Below, piece after piece: positions 9,992-21,420 of a stretch of 64,000 nucleotides of DNA. Made by a program: the position numbers and the translations under genes. How positions within the stretch are numbered: the first letter of the stretch is position 1; each line of letters begins with the position of its first letter. The notes beneath the pieces are model-generated. The model saw nothing but the letters and a program-made list of their open reading frames with translations. It was not told the DNA's origin and did no database searches. This DNA is from Plectrocnemia conspersa (lineage: Eukaryota > Arthropoda > Insecta > Trichoptera > Polycentropodidae), in NCBI GenBank assembly GCA_009617715.1, contig VTFK01000003.1, forward strand, positions 3,410,001 through 3,474,000, read 5' to 3'.

Positions 9992-12946
9992 ATAATAAAG
10001 AGCCAATCGATCAAAAACCAGAACTGAATCATGAACAACAAATGCTGAAATTTTTGGAACAACAGCAGCATTTACATCAACAGATGCAACAGCAGATGCA
10101 GCAGCAACATCAGCAGCAGCAACAACACCTATCGCAGCAGCAGCAACAGCAGCAATCGCAACAGCAGCAGCAGTCGCAAGAAGAAAATAATACAGATCAA
10201 CACTCTTGTCCTTTCTGTAATTTCACATGCGATTCTGAACTTCGTCTCCAAGCTCACGTCGTAGCTCAACATGGGGCGCCAACTCCTACTCCGCCAGCTT
10301 TCCTCTGTCCGCTCTGTCAAGACGGTTTCAGAGACAGGCCCGCATTAGAGCGACACGTGATGCAAATTCATTCGGTTAACTCTGAAGGATTGCAACGACT
10401 TCTTATGTTAGTGGACCAAAGCCATTGGCTGAACAGCACGAGACTCGTGAGCCCCGATTCAGTGGCGAGCAGTAAAGATTCTGCGCAGAAAAACGACTCC
10501 GCAAATCTCGAAGAGGAGAGAGAAATATCTTCACCGCACAGCGAAGAAAACACCGAATTCGAAATGGAGAGATGCACGACGTGCATGAAAAATTTTAGAA
10601 ATATCGACGAGTTGTGCATACACCAAAACGATACGGGTCATCTAGAACTGAAACAAACCCCTCAAGGCCCGGGTTATCTCTGTTGGAAGAAAGGCTGCAA
10701 TCAATACTTCAACAACGCTCAGGCGCTGCAGATGCATTTCAAAGAGATCCACGCGAAAAACTCCATATCAAACATGTCAGTGTCGGAAAAACACGTATAT
10801 AAATATAGATGTAATCAATGCAGTTTAGCTTTTAAAACTATGGAAAAGTTGCAATTGCATTCGCAATATCATATGATCAGAGACGCGACGAAGTGCGTTT
10901 TATGCGGTCGCAGCTTCCGGTCTATTTTGGCGCTGCAAAAACACGTCGAAACTTCGCATTCGGAACTTACGGACGAAGAAGTCGCGGCTTTTAAACAGAG
11001 CCTGCTCAACAATCCTCTGTTGCTGGCTGGACTTCAAGGTCAAGTACTTGACAGTTCGACTACCGAATTACTGAAGAAAGAATCTCTCAAATTGACCGAA
11101 GAGGAAATGATGGAGCTGGAAGAGAGTAAAGATATGAACAATATGAGTAACGAAGACGGCAATCAAGTTGACGGCGAAGGCTCCGACGATTCTATCGTAT
11201 ATAAAGATCAATTATTTTTAGAAGATTATTTAAATTCGCAAGCGATGGCCGAGGATTCGTACAATGATCCGAATAGAAAATACAAATGCCACCGCTGCAA
11301 AGTGGCCTTCACCAGACAATCTTATTTGACGTCACATAACAAGACGCTATTGCACAGAAAGGGCGAAAAGCTGACCTATCCCATGGAAAAGTATCTCGAT
11401 CCGAACAGGCCGTTCAAATGCGACGTGTGCAAGGAGTCGTTCACGCAAAAGAACATACTCTTAGTGCATTATAATAGCGTGAGTCATCTGCATAAATTGA
11501 AGAGGGCCATGCAAGAGCAACAAAACAATAACAACGTGACGCCTAGTTCTCCGGGCGTCGGCGGTACTCTCAATTCGTCCAATTTGGCGCTGACGCCCAA
11601 GAGCACGTCCAGCGAGGAAGATGATAAAAAGCGGTACAAATGCAATATATGCAAAGTGGCGTATACACAAGGAAGCACGTTAGATATTCATATGCGATCT
11701 GTTTTGCATCAGACTAGAGCGAGTAAATTGCAAGATTTAGCCATATCGGGTCAGATCGATTTATCTAAACCGCTCATAGAACAGCCGGATAATAAACAGG
11801 ATCCCGCGAAAATATTCCAAGACATGCTGTCGCCTAAAAACACATCCCCTTCGTCTTCTTCGAGCGGTGGGAATAGGGGTGCATCCCCGGGCGCCCCCCT
11901 CTCCTTTAACCGCGACGAACCAGCCGCTAGCCTGCGAGAAATGCCATGCATTATTCTCTTCGCAAGAGCAGCTCAGTGCGCATCGAGCGCTCTATTGTAT
12001 CTTCGGCGCCGGGAGCGCCGCGCTAGCGGCCGCCGGTTTGGCCCACCTGGACCAGCATTCCGACGCAGACATGGTGGCCAAGACAAACCTCCCCAAGAGG
12101 AACAACTCTCAAATATACAAACACTTGCTCGAGTCGTTCGGCTTCGATTTAGTCATGCAATACAACGAGAACCACCAGCGACGACAGCTGAAAATTCAGC
12201 GCGAAAACGAAGAGAAAGAAAATCAGCGGATACCGACGCCTCCGGCGCCCCCCGTCGAGCCGGAACCGGAAGCGATCAAACTAGAAGAAGAACAGCCGGA
12301 AGTCGAACTACCAGAAGTCGCCAAATCCACGTGTCAACACTGCAATAAAGAATTTTCGAGTGTGTGGGTGCTGAAAACGCACTGCGAAGAAGTTCACAAG
12401 GATAAAGTGCCACTGGAGTTTTTAGAACAGTTCGCCGAACAATTCAAAAACGAATACGAAAAGAAGACTGTTGTCGTCACCGCGGCTACTTCGTCGACCG
12501 TTTCTTCGAGCCCGAGAGTGACGTCTCCGAATACCGATGCGCGACCGCCTTCAAATTCGGCGCCCCCAGCGTCGTCGGAAGCTGAAAACGCCGACGAGCG
12601 AGAGAACGGAAACGGAAATCACGACGAGAGGCCCTCGTCTCGCAACACGCCCGCCCTTCAGCTGGCTCAGCACATGAGCGAAGTTCAAGCCGCCCTCGGA
12701 GTTATGCAACTGCAGCAACAGTTGGGTCAATTGCATCCGGTCGTGGCGCAAATGTTATCAATGGGACTACCTCTCGGATTGAACGTCGGAGCTTTGGCGG
12801 CCATGAACCTGCAGCCGCCGTTAGTGCCAATGATGCTGCCGCCTCCGCCCTTCGACCAGCTTTCGATGGGGGGAAACTATTCACCCCAAGATGGACAAGC
12901 GGCCCTCCTGAAACAGCAGCACGCCATGATGCAACATCAACAAGTG
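9992..12946 (+). CDS. zfh2: zfh2 coding exon B (poly-Q and central zinc fingers; contains frame break)
   Basis: Middle coding exon, about 985 residues, entering in phase 1 and leaving in phase 0 at GTG|GTGAGT (donor 12947). It opens with a glutamine-rich tract (10057-10182). Zinc fingers follow with first cysteines near 10207, 10306, 10570, 10678, 10810, 10894, 11287, 11419, 11641, 11934 and 12331. The finger at 11934 (CEKCHALF...HRALYC) ends in Cys, so it is C2HC-like. An acidic region (about 11095-11200) and IDLSKP (11755-11772) lie between fingers. Reading is in the frame of 10042 up to about 11890, then in the frame one base further on (CEKCHALF..., TCQHCNKEF..., and on to the donor). The switch sits at a CCCCCC run (11894-11899). 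A sumoylation-type IKLE is at 12275-12286. The exon ends in Met/Gln/Pro-rich sequence just before the first homeodomain. Confidence 0.93.
10057..10182 (+). repeat. Poly-glutamine (CAG/CAA) tract in zfh2
   Basis: A mixed CAG/CAA repeat encodes an almost uninterrupted Gln tract with a few His, Met, Leu and Ser. It is typical of the transactivation-type low-complexity segments of insect transcription factors and is likely to be length-polymorphic. Confidence 0.9.
11755..11772 (+). other. IDLSKP motif (CtBP-type, degenerate)
   Basis: Encodes IDLSKP after the SGQ residues in exon B. The motif resembles the PxDLSxP signature that recruits the co-repressor CtBP, but lacks the leading Pro. A fuller match, PLDLSKP, occurs in exon C. 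Confidence 0.45.
11866..11931 (+). other. zfh2: Reading-frame break inside zfh2 exon B
   Basis: Upstream coding is in one frame (ends ...SSSSSGGNRGASPGAP), downstream coding in the +1 frame (PSPLTATNQPLACEKCHALF...). The frames overlap exactly over GCGCCCCCCTCTCC (11891-11904). One surplus C in the C6 run would account for it. An alternative is a 64-nt intron 11867-11930 (GTGGGA...CCGCTAG), whose removal also restores the frame as ...SSSA|CEKCHALF. Confidence 0.85.
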
Positions 12947-13839
12947 GTGAGTCTATTAAAAAAATTTGCATATCAAAAAACGTATTTACGACGTTTTCTT
13001 ATCGCTTTAAAAAGAATTTGATAAAGTATAATAGTAAATTACAAAAATACCAACTTTCTTTCTTAGAATGGTTTATCTACTCGAGCTTATCAAGGGTGTA
13101 TAAATAATACAAAAATCTGGGTTTTAGCTTTCATTTCGTTCTAGTCGTCGTTCAAGCTATACTGTTCCATATTTAAATTTAATTAATATATAAAATGGTT
13201 CATTTGGAACTATCTAAAACACATACGATCGTATGTTACTTGGTGAGTTTTTATTTTGATAAATTAGTACATATTTTAATTACTATATATTAAGTCATTA
13301 TTATTTTTAATTAAATTTTAAAGCATACGATTCATCTATGTAGATAGAATATATATTATTATAGTTTTTTTATTTACATTTGTTTATCAATAAATGTTGT
13401 TTACTAGTCGTTAGTTTTTTTAATGATTCACTCAAGCTTAGTGTAAAAAAATGATCGTTAACCTTATAAAGTCAGTAAATATTAATAAATCAAGAAAAAC
13501 AACACATTCGTACTTATGTAATAAATTGACGTAAAAGCTTATTTTTGGTTCTGTGTCAAAAACAATATGTAATATAAATTTGTTTTATAGAATCATATAA
13601 TTATTTTTTTATAAAACATAAGTTATAATTTTAAGACCATTAGTATAATTTATGAAATATTAAGGAACGTAACTAAAAAAATACATTAATTTATAGCTTA
13701 TAAAGTAAAGAATTCTGCTTATAAAGGATATTTAACATAAATCTCTTAAGTGATGTTTTTATTTTTTTTCATATCAAACTTGACCGATTATTTATTTTTA
13801 ACAAATAAATATTAATATTTAAATATTATAATATATGCT

Positions 13840-15310
13840 TATGTTTTTGGAAAAAGTTGCCAAAATATTTATTAATTTTATAATTATTTAATAAGTCTCA
13901 CACCATACTTTAATGATAATTAAAAAATGACATAATACAATATATTATAATGTTTTAAATAGTTAAAATATCTTTGGAATATGATATTTTTATTAATTTT
14001 ATAATTAGTTTATAAATTTCACACATAACTTGTGTGATCATTAAAACATCCCATAAGTAATTATTGACATTAAATATTTTTATTTTATTATATTATAATA
14101 AGGATAATATTCTAATATATACATGGAATGTGTAATTATAAATTATTTTATTGTTATTTAATACATCTCACACAACTAATTAATTCATTTAATATTGATT
14201 TTAATACATTTTAATATAGAGACATATGAAAATTTAATATTTAAAGGAAATTTGTCCAAAATATCTTTAGATTATGTTATTTTAATCAATTTCATAAATA
14301 TCACAACAAACTTTAATGAATATTAAAATATATAGATGCATATATTATATAATACTTTTTTAATATGGTATTTATTATTTATTTTATAAGTATTTAATAA
14401 ATCTCACACCACACAATGCCAAAATTAAAAAATGTCTTTAATTTATTTAAAACATAAAATATTGATCTAATTGTATTTTAATATAAAGACTATAGGTAGT
14501 AATTTTTTAAAGATTTTTTTTATTAATTTTATTATAATAATTCACACGTTACTTGGGCAAACATTAGAAAAATACACAATTAATAATGAACATAGAAACA
14601 TAATATATTGTAATATTTTAAAGTAAATTCGTCAGGAATATTTCTAGAATACGTTAATCTTAATAATTTCGTCAATCTCACAGCAAAATTTAATGAATAT
14701 TATAAGCTAATTAAGGGCATATTATACTATAGAGACATAATATATTCTAATATTTTTAATGAAAATTTTCTAAGATATCTTTGGAATAGGTTTTTTTATT
14801 GTATTGTTACCAATCTTGAAAAAACAATAAAAAAATACATAGCTAATTAAGAACACTAAATTTTTATAATATGAAGGCAAACGTTTTCAAGGAAAGTTGT
14901 CAAAAATGTCTTTTGAATATGTTATTTTTATTTAATTTATAATTATTCAGTAAATCTCACACCTAACTATGGCAAAATTCATAATTTATTAAGAACATAA
15001 AATATTAATTTTATGTTATTTTAACATAGAGGCTATATATATAAAAGTGGTCAAAATTTATTTGAAATGTGCTATTTTTATTCATTTTATAATTAAAGAA
15101 TAAATCTCACAATATAGTTGGGCAAACAATAAAAAAATAAACAACTAATTAAGAAGATTAAATATTAATTTTAATATATTATAATATATGGTAATACATA
15201 TTAAAAAAATATATTCTGGAATATATTATTATTGAACATGGGTGATCATTAATAATCCTTATGACAAATATTTAACATTAAATATTGCTGTTACCATATT
15301 AAAATCTAAT
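13840..15310. repeat. Degenerate minisatellite, about 135-bp period
   Basis: A recurrent pattern of TTTGGAATATG, then ATTTTTATTAATTTTATAATTA, then (A/T)AAATCTCACAC, then AACTAATTAAGAACATTAAATATT, then ATATTATAATATA. The TCACAC/TCACAA landmark recurs near 13897, 14018, 14167, 14300, 14403, 14541, 14677, 14955 and 15106, a spacing of about 100-150 bp with one weak unit near 14808. About ten or eleven diverged copies are present. Confidence 0.75.
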
Positions 15311-15399
15311 ACATTTCTAAAAATATTGTTTTTAAAGCATTATCTGCGTGCGATCTATTTTTTTACACCTGTCATTAAAAAATGCCGAATTTTGTAAGG

Positions 15400-16130
15400 C
15401 ATTTATTAAATGTTTGTAAGCATTAATCTTTATTTATGTCGTTCTTTTTTCGTATGTGATATATTGTTCCACATTATGTCAAACCCCAACTCACCTATGC
15501 GCTTCTTAGAAAAGCTACACACGTATGAAAGGAATTCACATTGTTGCAAATGCGCGGCAATCTACGAAGTGCACGTGTGTGATTTTCGAAGTATCCGCAA
15601 ATTAAATAGCCCTAAATCTTTCCGTTCAGGATTAGAACGAACGAAACTCTTACCTGGCCGAATCATAACAATTTTCGCTCGCAACGTGTTTTTCTGCCGG
15701 TTAAATAATGGCACGATATCATCTCTTGGCAGAAGAGAATTTCGGGTATTCTGTGCATTGTATTGTCCCATGTTTGTATAGGGCCATTCTCCTGGTGCGA
15801 GCATTGTAATGATGGGCCACAAAGGGCGACAGAAGGGGACGGCATTACCGAGCATTGTTCCAAAGGGCTAAAATTTAGACTAGAAAAGGATATACTATTT
15901 TATTATTGAACTTTTTTTCGTCCTTATACGACTCCGCGATGATATTTACCTGAGCGATGTTTTGTTAGCTGCAGTCGCCTGCATATGTGAGCCTTTTTTG
16001 TTACTTGTGTAACGTATTCAGTTGATAGCTTCAAATTAACGTTGCATATTATTTTATTTCTACGACCTTCCATGTTCACTAAATTTGACAAAAGCACCCA
16101 CCTGTTGAGTTGCAATTTATCTTAAGCACA
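15400..16130. promoter_or_regulatory. GC-richer intronic island before the homeodomain exon
   Basis: Higher-complexity sequence between the minisatellite and the polypyrimidine tract. It has several short ORFs on both strands (63-123 codons) but no domain similarity or splice-site framing. Candidate conserved non-coding sequence. Confidence 0.3.
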
Positions 16131-16366
16131 TTTAAGACAATGCATTTATATGAATAGACTTCTCAGACGTTTCTTAACGGTGGTCTCTATTGTTTTACCC
16201 ATAACTATTTCTTTTACCTGAACGCATATTTACTTTAAGGGTTTATTGTTTTATGTTTCACTACTAGGAAGATGTATTAGAACGAATTGTACAATACCAT
16301 TGAACGTAAACAGTTTTTCGAATGTTTAAATAGCTATTATAAATCAATATTTTTTTATTGTTGCAG

Positions 16367-19300
16367 GCAAATGCAGCGGCCGCCAACCAAAAGCGGGCTC
16401 GCACTCGAATCACCGACGAGCAGTTGAAGATTTTAAGAGCGCATTTCGATATCAACAATTCGCCGAGCGAAGATGCTATTCACGAGATGGCCAGCCAGTC
16501 TGGTCTCCCGCCCAAGGTCATCAAGCATTGGTTCAGAAACACGTTGTTCAAAGAAAGACAGAGAAACAAAGACTCGCCGTACAACTTCAACAACCCTCCG
16601 TCGACGACCCTCAATTTGGAAGAATACGAAAAGACCGGAGAGACCAAAGTGACCCCTTTGAATTCGTCGGCCAGTTCGGACGAGGGAAAACCGCCGCCTG
16701 AAAAAAAAGGCAAAAAATCATCGCCGACTCCGACGCCGACGCCGACGCCCAACAACATGTTCAATCAACCGGAAAATTTAGTCAAAACCGAACCGAGCGA
16801 CGAGCCGATCTCTGACGAACATACTAAATACAACTCGTACGATAATAAACATCAAGAAGATAAAATGTTCAACTTTCCGATCGGACTGCCGCCACAGAGC
16901 CCTGTGTCGAGTCAGGCCGGATCCGATCATCATGCGCAAAATATGTCATCGCGGCCGCAAACGCCTAATCATCTATCACTGAGCTCTATCATACAATCTC
17001 AAATAGAATCTATACCGGCGTCTGCAATTCCTCAAGTCCAACAAATGGCCGGTCAAAACCATCCGTCGATGTTGCCGCCGAAACTCACGCCGCAAAACTT
17101 CGCTTCCCCAAACAACTTGCCCCCGAATGTCTTACCTATGACCCCAAACAGAAGCTTAAGCCCTGGTCGAGGCTTAAATGAATTCGGACTTTCCGGGGGC
17201 AATTCAAATGGGTCTAACAGTTCCGGAGGATCGTCCGGAAAGCGCGCGAACCGCACCCGATTTACGGACTATCAAATTAAAGTACTGCAGGAGTTTTTCG
17301 AGAACAACGCGTATCCCAAAGACGACGACTTAGAATACCTGTCGAAATTGCTGGGATTGAGTCCACGCGTTATAGTAGTTTGGTTTCAAAATGCGAGGCA
17401 AAAAGCGAGGAAAGTATACGAGAATCAACCGGCTGTCGAACAGCCGCTTCCCGGTATTCCAGACGAGGCGGGAGCCAATCGCTTTCAGAGGACTCCCGGT
17501 CTGAATTATCAATGCAAGAAATGCCAATTAGTATTCCAGCGTTATTACGAATTGATTCGCCATCAAAAGACGCATTGCTTCAAGGAAGAAGACGCCAAGA
17601 GGTCCGCTCAGGCTCAAGCGGCGGCGGCTCAAGTGGCCGCGACCCTCAGCAGCGAAGATTCGAACTCGAGCACCACCACTGTAGAACCTCATCATCTGGT
17701 GCCGCAGATACAGCACAGAGATAGCGCGCCTCCGCAGCATCACAGCGTGCCAGCAAGCCCGGTAATGAATATTCCGCAACCGCCTATTACGCCAACGCCT
17801 TCAGCTTCCAATTATCAATTGTCGCCGGTAACGACGCCGACGCCCAACGAAAGAACGCCGAACGACAGAGAGCAGAAAGAAGGAACATTTCAATGTGATA
17901 AATGTAATCTAGTCTTTCCTCGTTTCGAGCTGTGGCGCGAGCATCAATTAGTCCATATAATGAATCCTAATTTGTTTCCAACTTATCCACCAGATTCACC
18001 TTTCGGCATTCTTCAACAACATGCTCAATTGCAACAGTTAAACGCGTCGCTGGGGAACAGCGACCAGATGGGAGTTCCTCACCCGTTGATGTCGATGTTG
18101 AACAATCAGGCGAACAAGAGGAAATTCGACGAGTTTGAAGTGGAAGTCGATTCGGGCGATCAACCCAAAGATAAAAGACTGCGCACCACCATATTGCCGG
18201 AGCAATTAGATTATTTGTACCAAAAGTACCAGGTCGAATCGAATCCATCCAGGAAGATGTTAGAAAACATCGCGAGAGAGGTCGGACTGAAGAAGAGAGT
18301 CGTTCAAGTCTGGTTCCAAAACACGAGAGCGAGAGAGAGAAAGGGCCAGTTCAGAGCGCACGCTCAGGTGATCAACAAGAGATGTCCCTTTTGCCCTGCG
18401 CTTTTCAAAGTGAAGAGCGCTTTAGAAAGCCATCTGACTACTAAGCACGCCGATCAATGTTCGCGGGGAGAAATAAACATCGACGCGCTGCCGGACGAAG
18501 AACTCAGCATGGAGTCGTCGCCCAGCTTCGGATCACAACAAGGAGATAAGCCAGGAAATTTTTCGCAAGGGGGGGCAAATATGATGCCCCCCTTATTTCC
18601 GCCCTTTCATCCAGATATGGAGAAATTTATTAAGCAATATAACGAAGAATCGATGAAGAGATACATCACCGAGCTCCAGGCTCACGCCGCAGCCCAGCAG
18701 AACGGGGACGAACCTAAAGAGCAGTCGAGTCGACCGGAAGGGGAAATCCCTTTAGATCTCAGTAAACCGGTAGACTTGTCTAGGCCGATGAAGGTAAACA
18801 TGGACCACGAGCGCAACGCGTGCGAGCCCGGACCGCCGACAGATCTGAGCGAAAGATCTCTGTGCGACGAAAGATCGGATAGCATGTCGGAGACGACGGA
18901 GTTTTACGACGACGAGAGCAATCCTACGTCGCCGAGTTCTACCCAAAGCAACCAGAGACAGAATTCATCAGGAGGCAACAGCAAGAGATTCAGAACTCAA
19001 ATGTCATCACTGCAAGTAAAAATCATGAAGTCGCTGTTTGGAGATTACAAGACGCCGACGATGGCCGAATGCGAGATGCTGGGAAGGGAGATCGGCCTGC
19101 CGAAGCGCGTAGTGCAAGTGTGGTTTCAGAACGCTCGCGCCAAAGAGAAGAAGCACAAGCTGGCGATGCAGAAATCTGGAGGGTCCGAATCTGAACCCAG
19201 AGGTCCGGAAGACTGCAAGTACTGTCAGTTCAAATACAGTCACAAGTATTCGGTGCAAGACCACGTGTTCACCAAGGGTCACATTGCGGCAGTTCGCGCC

Positions 19301-19463
19301 GCTTTAGAGGGCAGTTCGGTTCCTAGAGAAGACAACGGCCCTCTGGCCCTCCTGATGGCCGCCAGACTGGAAGGTCGCGAAGACGAGCTCCTGAGGAGGC
19401 TGTGCGCCTCAGCTTCTCCCGCTGCTCCTTCAAGACCGCTGCTGCCATCCTACCCGCCCAACG
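16367..19463 (+). CDS. zfh2: zfh2 coding exon C (four homeodomains, C-terminal zinc fingers)
   Basis: About 1,032 codons, entering in phase 0 (ANAAAANQKRARTRITDEQ) and leaving in phase 1 at AACG|GTGAGT (donor 19464). In order: homeodomain 1 (16391-16570), a Ser/Pro linker with PTPTPTPT and VKTE (16781-16792), homeodomain 2 (17240-17419), a C2H2 finger YQCKKC...HQKTHC (about 17507), a Pro-rich linker, a finger FQCDKC...HQLVH (about 17889), homeodomain 3 (18173-18352), a finger RCPFC...HLTTKH (about 18382), a CtBP-type PLDLSKP (18749-18769), homeodomain 4 (18983-19162) and a last finger CKYCQFKY...HVFTKGH (about 19216). This is the ZFHX3/4 layout. Drosophila zfh2 is described with three homeodomains, so four is worth noting. 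Without the missing last exon the protein already reaches about 2,915 residues, close to fly Zfh2. Confidence 0.95.
16391..16570 (+). other. Homeodomain 1 (Arg at position 50)
   Basis: Sixty-residue homeodomain KRARTRITDEQL...GLPPKVIKHWFRNTLFKERQRNK. Helix 3 reads WFRN in place of WFQN, so residue 50, which sets base preference next to the ATTA core, is Arg. Residues W48, F49 and N51 are intact. Confidence 0.95.
17240..17419 (+). other. Homeodomain 2
   Basis: KRANRTRFTDYQIKVLQEFF...GLSPRVIVVWFQNARQKARK. Canonical W48, F49, Q50 and N51, with Ala52. Confidence 0.95.
18173..18352 (+). other. Homeodomain 3
   Basis: KRLRTTILPEQLDYLYQKYQ...GLKKRVVQVWFQNTRARERK. Canonical Q50/N51; a basic N-terminal arm. 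Confidence 0.95.
18749..18769 (+). other. PLDLSKP co-repressor (CtBP) docking motif
   Basis: Encodes PLDLSKP, a full match to the PxDLSxP motif bound by CtBP, followed directly by VDLSRP and about 25 residues later by TDLSER. The clustering suggests a real repression module between homeodomains 3 and 4. Confidence 0.7.
18983..19162 (+). other. Homeodomain 4
   Basis: KRFRTQMSSLQVKIMKSLFG...GLPKRVVQVWFQNARAKEKK. Canonical Q50/N51, followed about 18 residues later by the last zinc finger of the visible gene. Confidence 0.95.
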
Positions 19464-20114
19464 GTGAGTGTCCGACTTAGACCTGCCTAGTGTCTCGTCA
19501 TAACTGTGATCTTTGTTTTAATGTTTTCGTAAACCTCGCTTTCTTATAAAGTTATATAAATAATCGACTTTGTGCTACGTTCGATAAAAGGACACTACAA
19601 AAAATACCCGATCCACAAATCCACCCAAAATTCATTAATTTTTGGACAAGTTTTTTTTTGTTTTTATATAGGACTGCAATTAATTATTATTATTATATTA
19701 TATTTTAATATTATTTTTCCTAATTTCGACGATTCATAGTGATGATTGTGTAAATTGAATATTGTATTTATTTGTATGTGACGTTTTATTTGCATTTTTT
19801 TTGTTTTTGTATTAAGAGTAGAAAAAAACTATTATTTTTTTAAGTTTGTACATAATAATATTATTAATTATATTATATATCTGAAATATATAGACGTTTA
19901 TCAAAATTATTTTTTATGTTTTTATTTTATTTTCATTATTTATTATATATATATATATTTTTATGTTTGCTTATGATTTGACATTTACACATACACAAAT
20001 ACCAACACACACATGCTTAAAAATAATTTATTCACGTCTAGTTAGCATCGGAATGAAATTTTCTCACACTCGACGCAACCCGTTTGATATAAAGTGGTCT
20101 ACCCCTTATTACAG

Positions 20115-20139
20115 ACACCTCGCTCTTCTTAAAAAGATA
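20115..20139 (+). CDS. Candidate zfh2 terminal coding exon (short)
   Basis: After the acceptor at 20114, phase-1 joining to the base G at 19463 gives GAC and then TSLFLKR followed by TAA (20137-20139). The intron would be 651 bp. The acceptor is good, but eight residues cannot be tested by eye, and a second acceptor at 19671 or an exon beyond the window remains possible. Confidence 0.2.
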
Positions 20140-20929
20140 ATTACCGAACCCTCGTCGGAATTCGCTTTGACCATATTTTCATACTGCAAACGCATTAAAC
20201 TAGTTTTAAGTATCATAAACGAACGGTGAGTTTGACAAAAAATAAAACCCGTCCTGTACGTGACAACGTCTGTTAACGAACATTATGCCAAACAATAGTC
20301 GTAATAATAAACGTCGGTTTACATGAAAAAAGTGTATTATAGTTATAGTGGAACGTTCGCGGAATAAAATTCTCGTTCTTATCTGTATTAAGTGATTAAT
20401 CACACATTTGACGTTTTTCGCGAGTTTAATTGGCGTCGGGCAACTACACTTTTTGCATAAAACATAAACAGTTTTTGCTTTTGCGAGACCATTATCTGAA
20501 TCGTTCATTATTTTTCTAGAGCGTGACAAATTTCTCTAATGAAAACAACAATTTTGCAATATCGCAATTGCACACATTTAACAGTAGAAAATAAGTAAAT
20601 TGAAATTTCATAATTTATTCTTTAGGGCATTAGTTTCGCTACGACTTTTAAATAATATAAATAAAATAATAAAAACTGCATCTGTACGACATAATTTTTA
20701 CATTGCGTAGCTATCGTATTATATTATTGTCGCTGAGTAATAACAATCGATTGAAAATCACTGTAACGCTATTTTATTAACTAAAAAAAGTTAATTGAAT
20801 TATAAAACGGATTATGCGTTCGACTATTTCAATATAGATATTGGTTTATATCTAAACATATACTGTGCCAACTTTTACACACACACGCTACGGTTTTAAC
20901 TAATTGTTCATATCAAAATGAATCGCCGA

Positions 20930-21420
20930 ACATGTTTTCATTTTGAAGGGCGTCCCTTTGAATTGACCAAAGGGAGGAAGCCTCAAGGACACCCGGGGGG
21001 GAATAAATGAGCAATTATTCAAATGAAATCCTCATTGTCTACGAAGCGGACAGCAGCTGACGTGATTTTTTACTTCACACACTTTTCAAAACTTACAATA
21101 TAATGGCGATACTGTGTTGCCGTGCATTCAGATGACCCCTGGTCTCTTTGGGTCCTTGGAAAGGAAGCAGTTATTTATTTTCACTGCGGCATTGCCAATA
21201 GCGCGCCGCACATACAAATTATCAGATCTTATACACATACATTATACAAACACACATATTATATTTAAAAAAAACACGCGTGCGAAGATGAAGAATTCAT
21301 ATCTGATGGTACGTATCAAACCGTTCTTGGAAGTTTTCGTAAAAATGGCGCCTGGAATATGCTAATCGAATTTTAAGATTCAACGTAGTAACCGAATCGT
21401 TTCTATTCTGGCGATAGCTT
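20930..21420. promoter_or_regulatory. GC-richer island with facing CCCTTTG sites
   Basis: CCCTTTG (20954-20960) and CAAAGGG (20968-20974) form an inverted pair separated by 7 bp. Both resemble TCF/Pangolin sites (CCTTTGA). Also seen: CAGCTG at 21054-21059 and two AATGGCG Pho/YY1-type cores near 21102 and 21344. Candidate enhancer. Confidence 0.35.

Larger units (their letters stand above)
12947..16366 (+). other. zfh2 intron B-C (3,420 bp)
   Basis: Donor GTGAGT at 12947 and acceptor TTTTTTATTGTTGCAG ending at 16366, phase 0. It contains a minisatellite (13.84-15.31 kb) and a GC-richer block (15.40-16.13 kb). No coding sequence is seen. Confidence 0.9.

Noticed and set aside
11949..12348. Continuation of the upstream frame past the break in exon B
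   Set aside because: Past about 11900 this frame gives Arg/Ala-rich sequence without zinc fingers, while the other frame carries CEKCHALF and CQHCNKEF fingers.
19672..19740. Exon after the acceptor at 19671
   Set aside because: The frame would encode an Ile/Leu/Phe-rich low-complexity tail from AT repeats, so it is not credible as a conserved C-terminus; kept only as a possibility.
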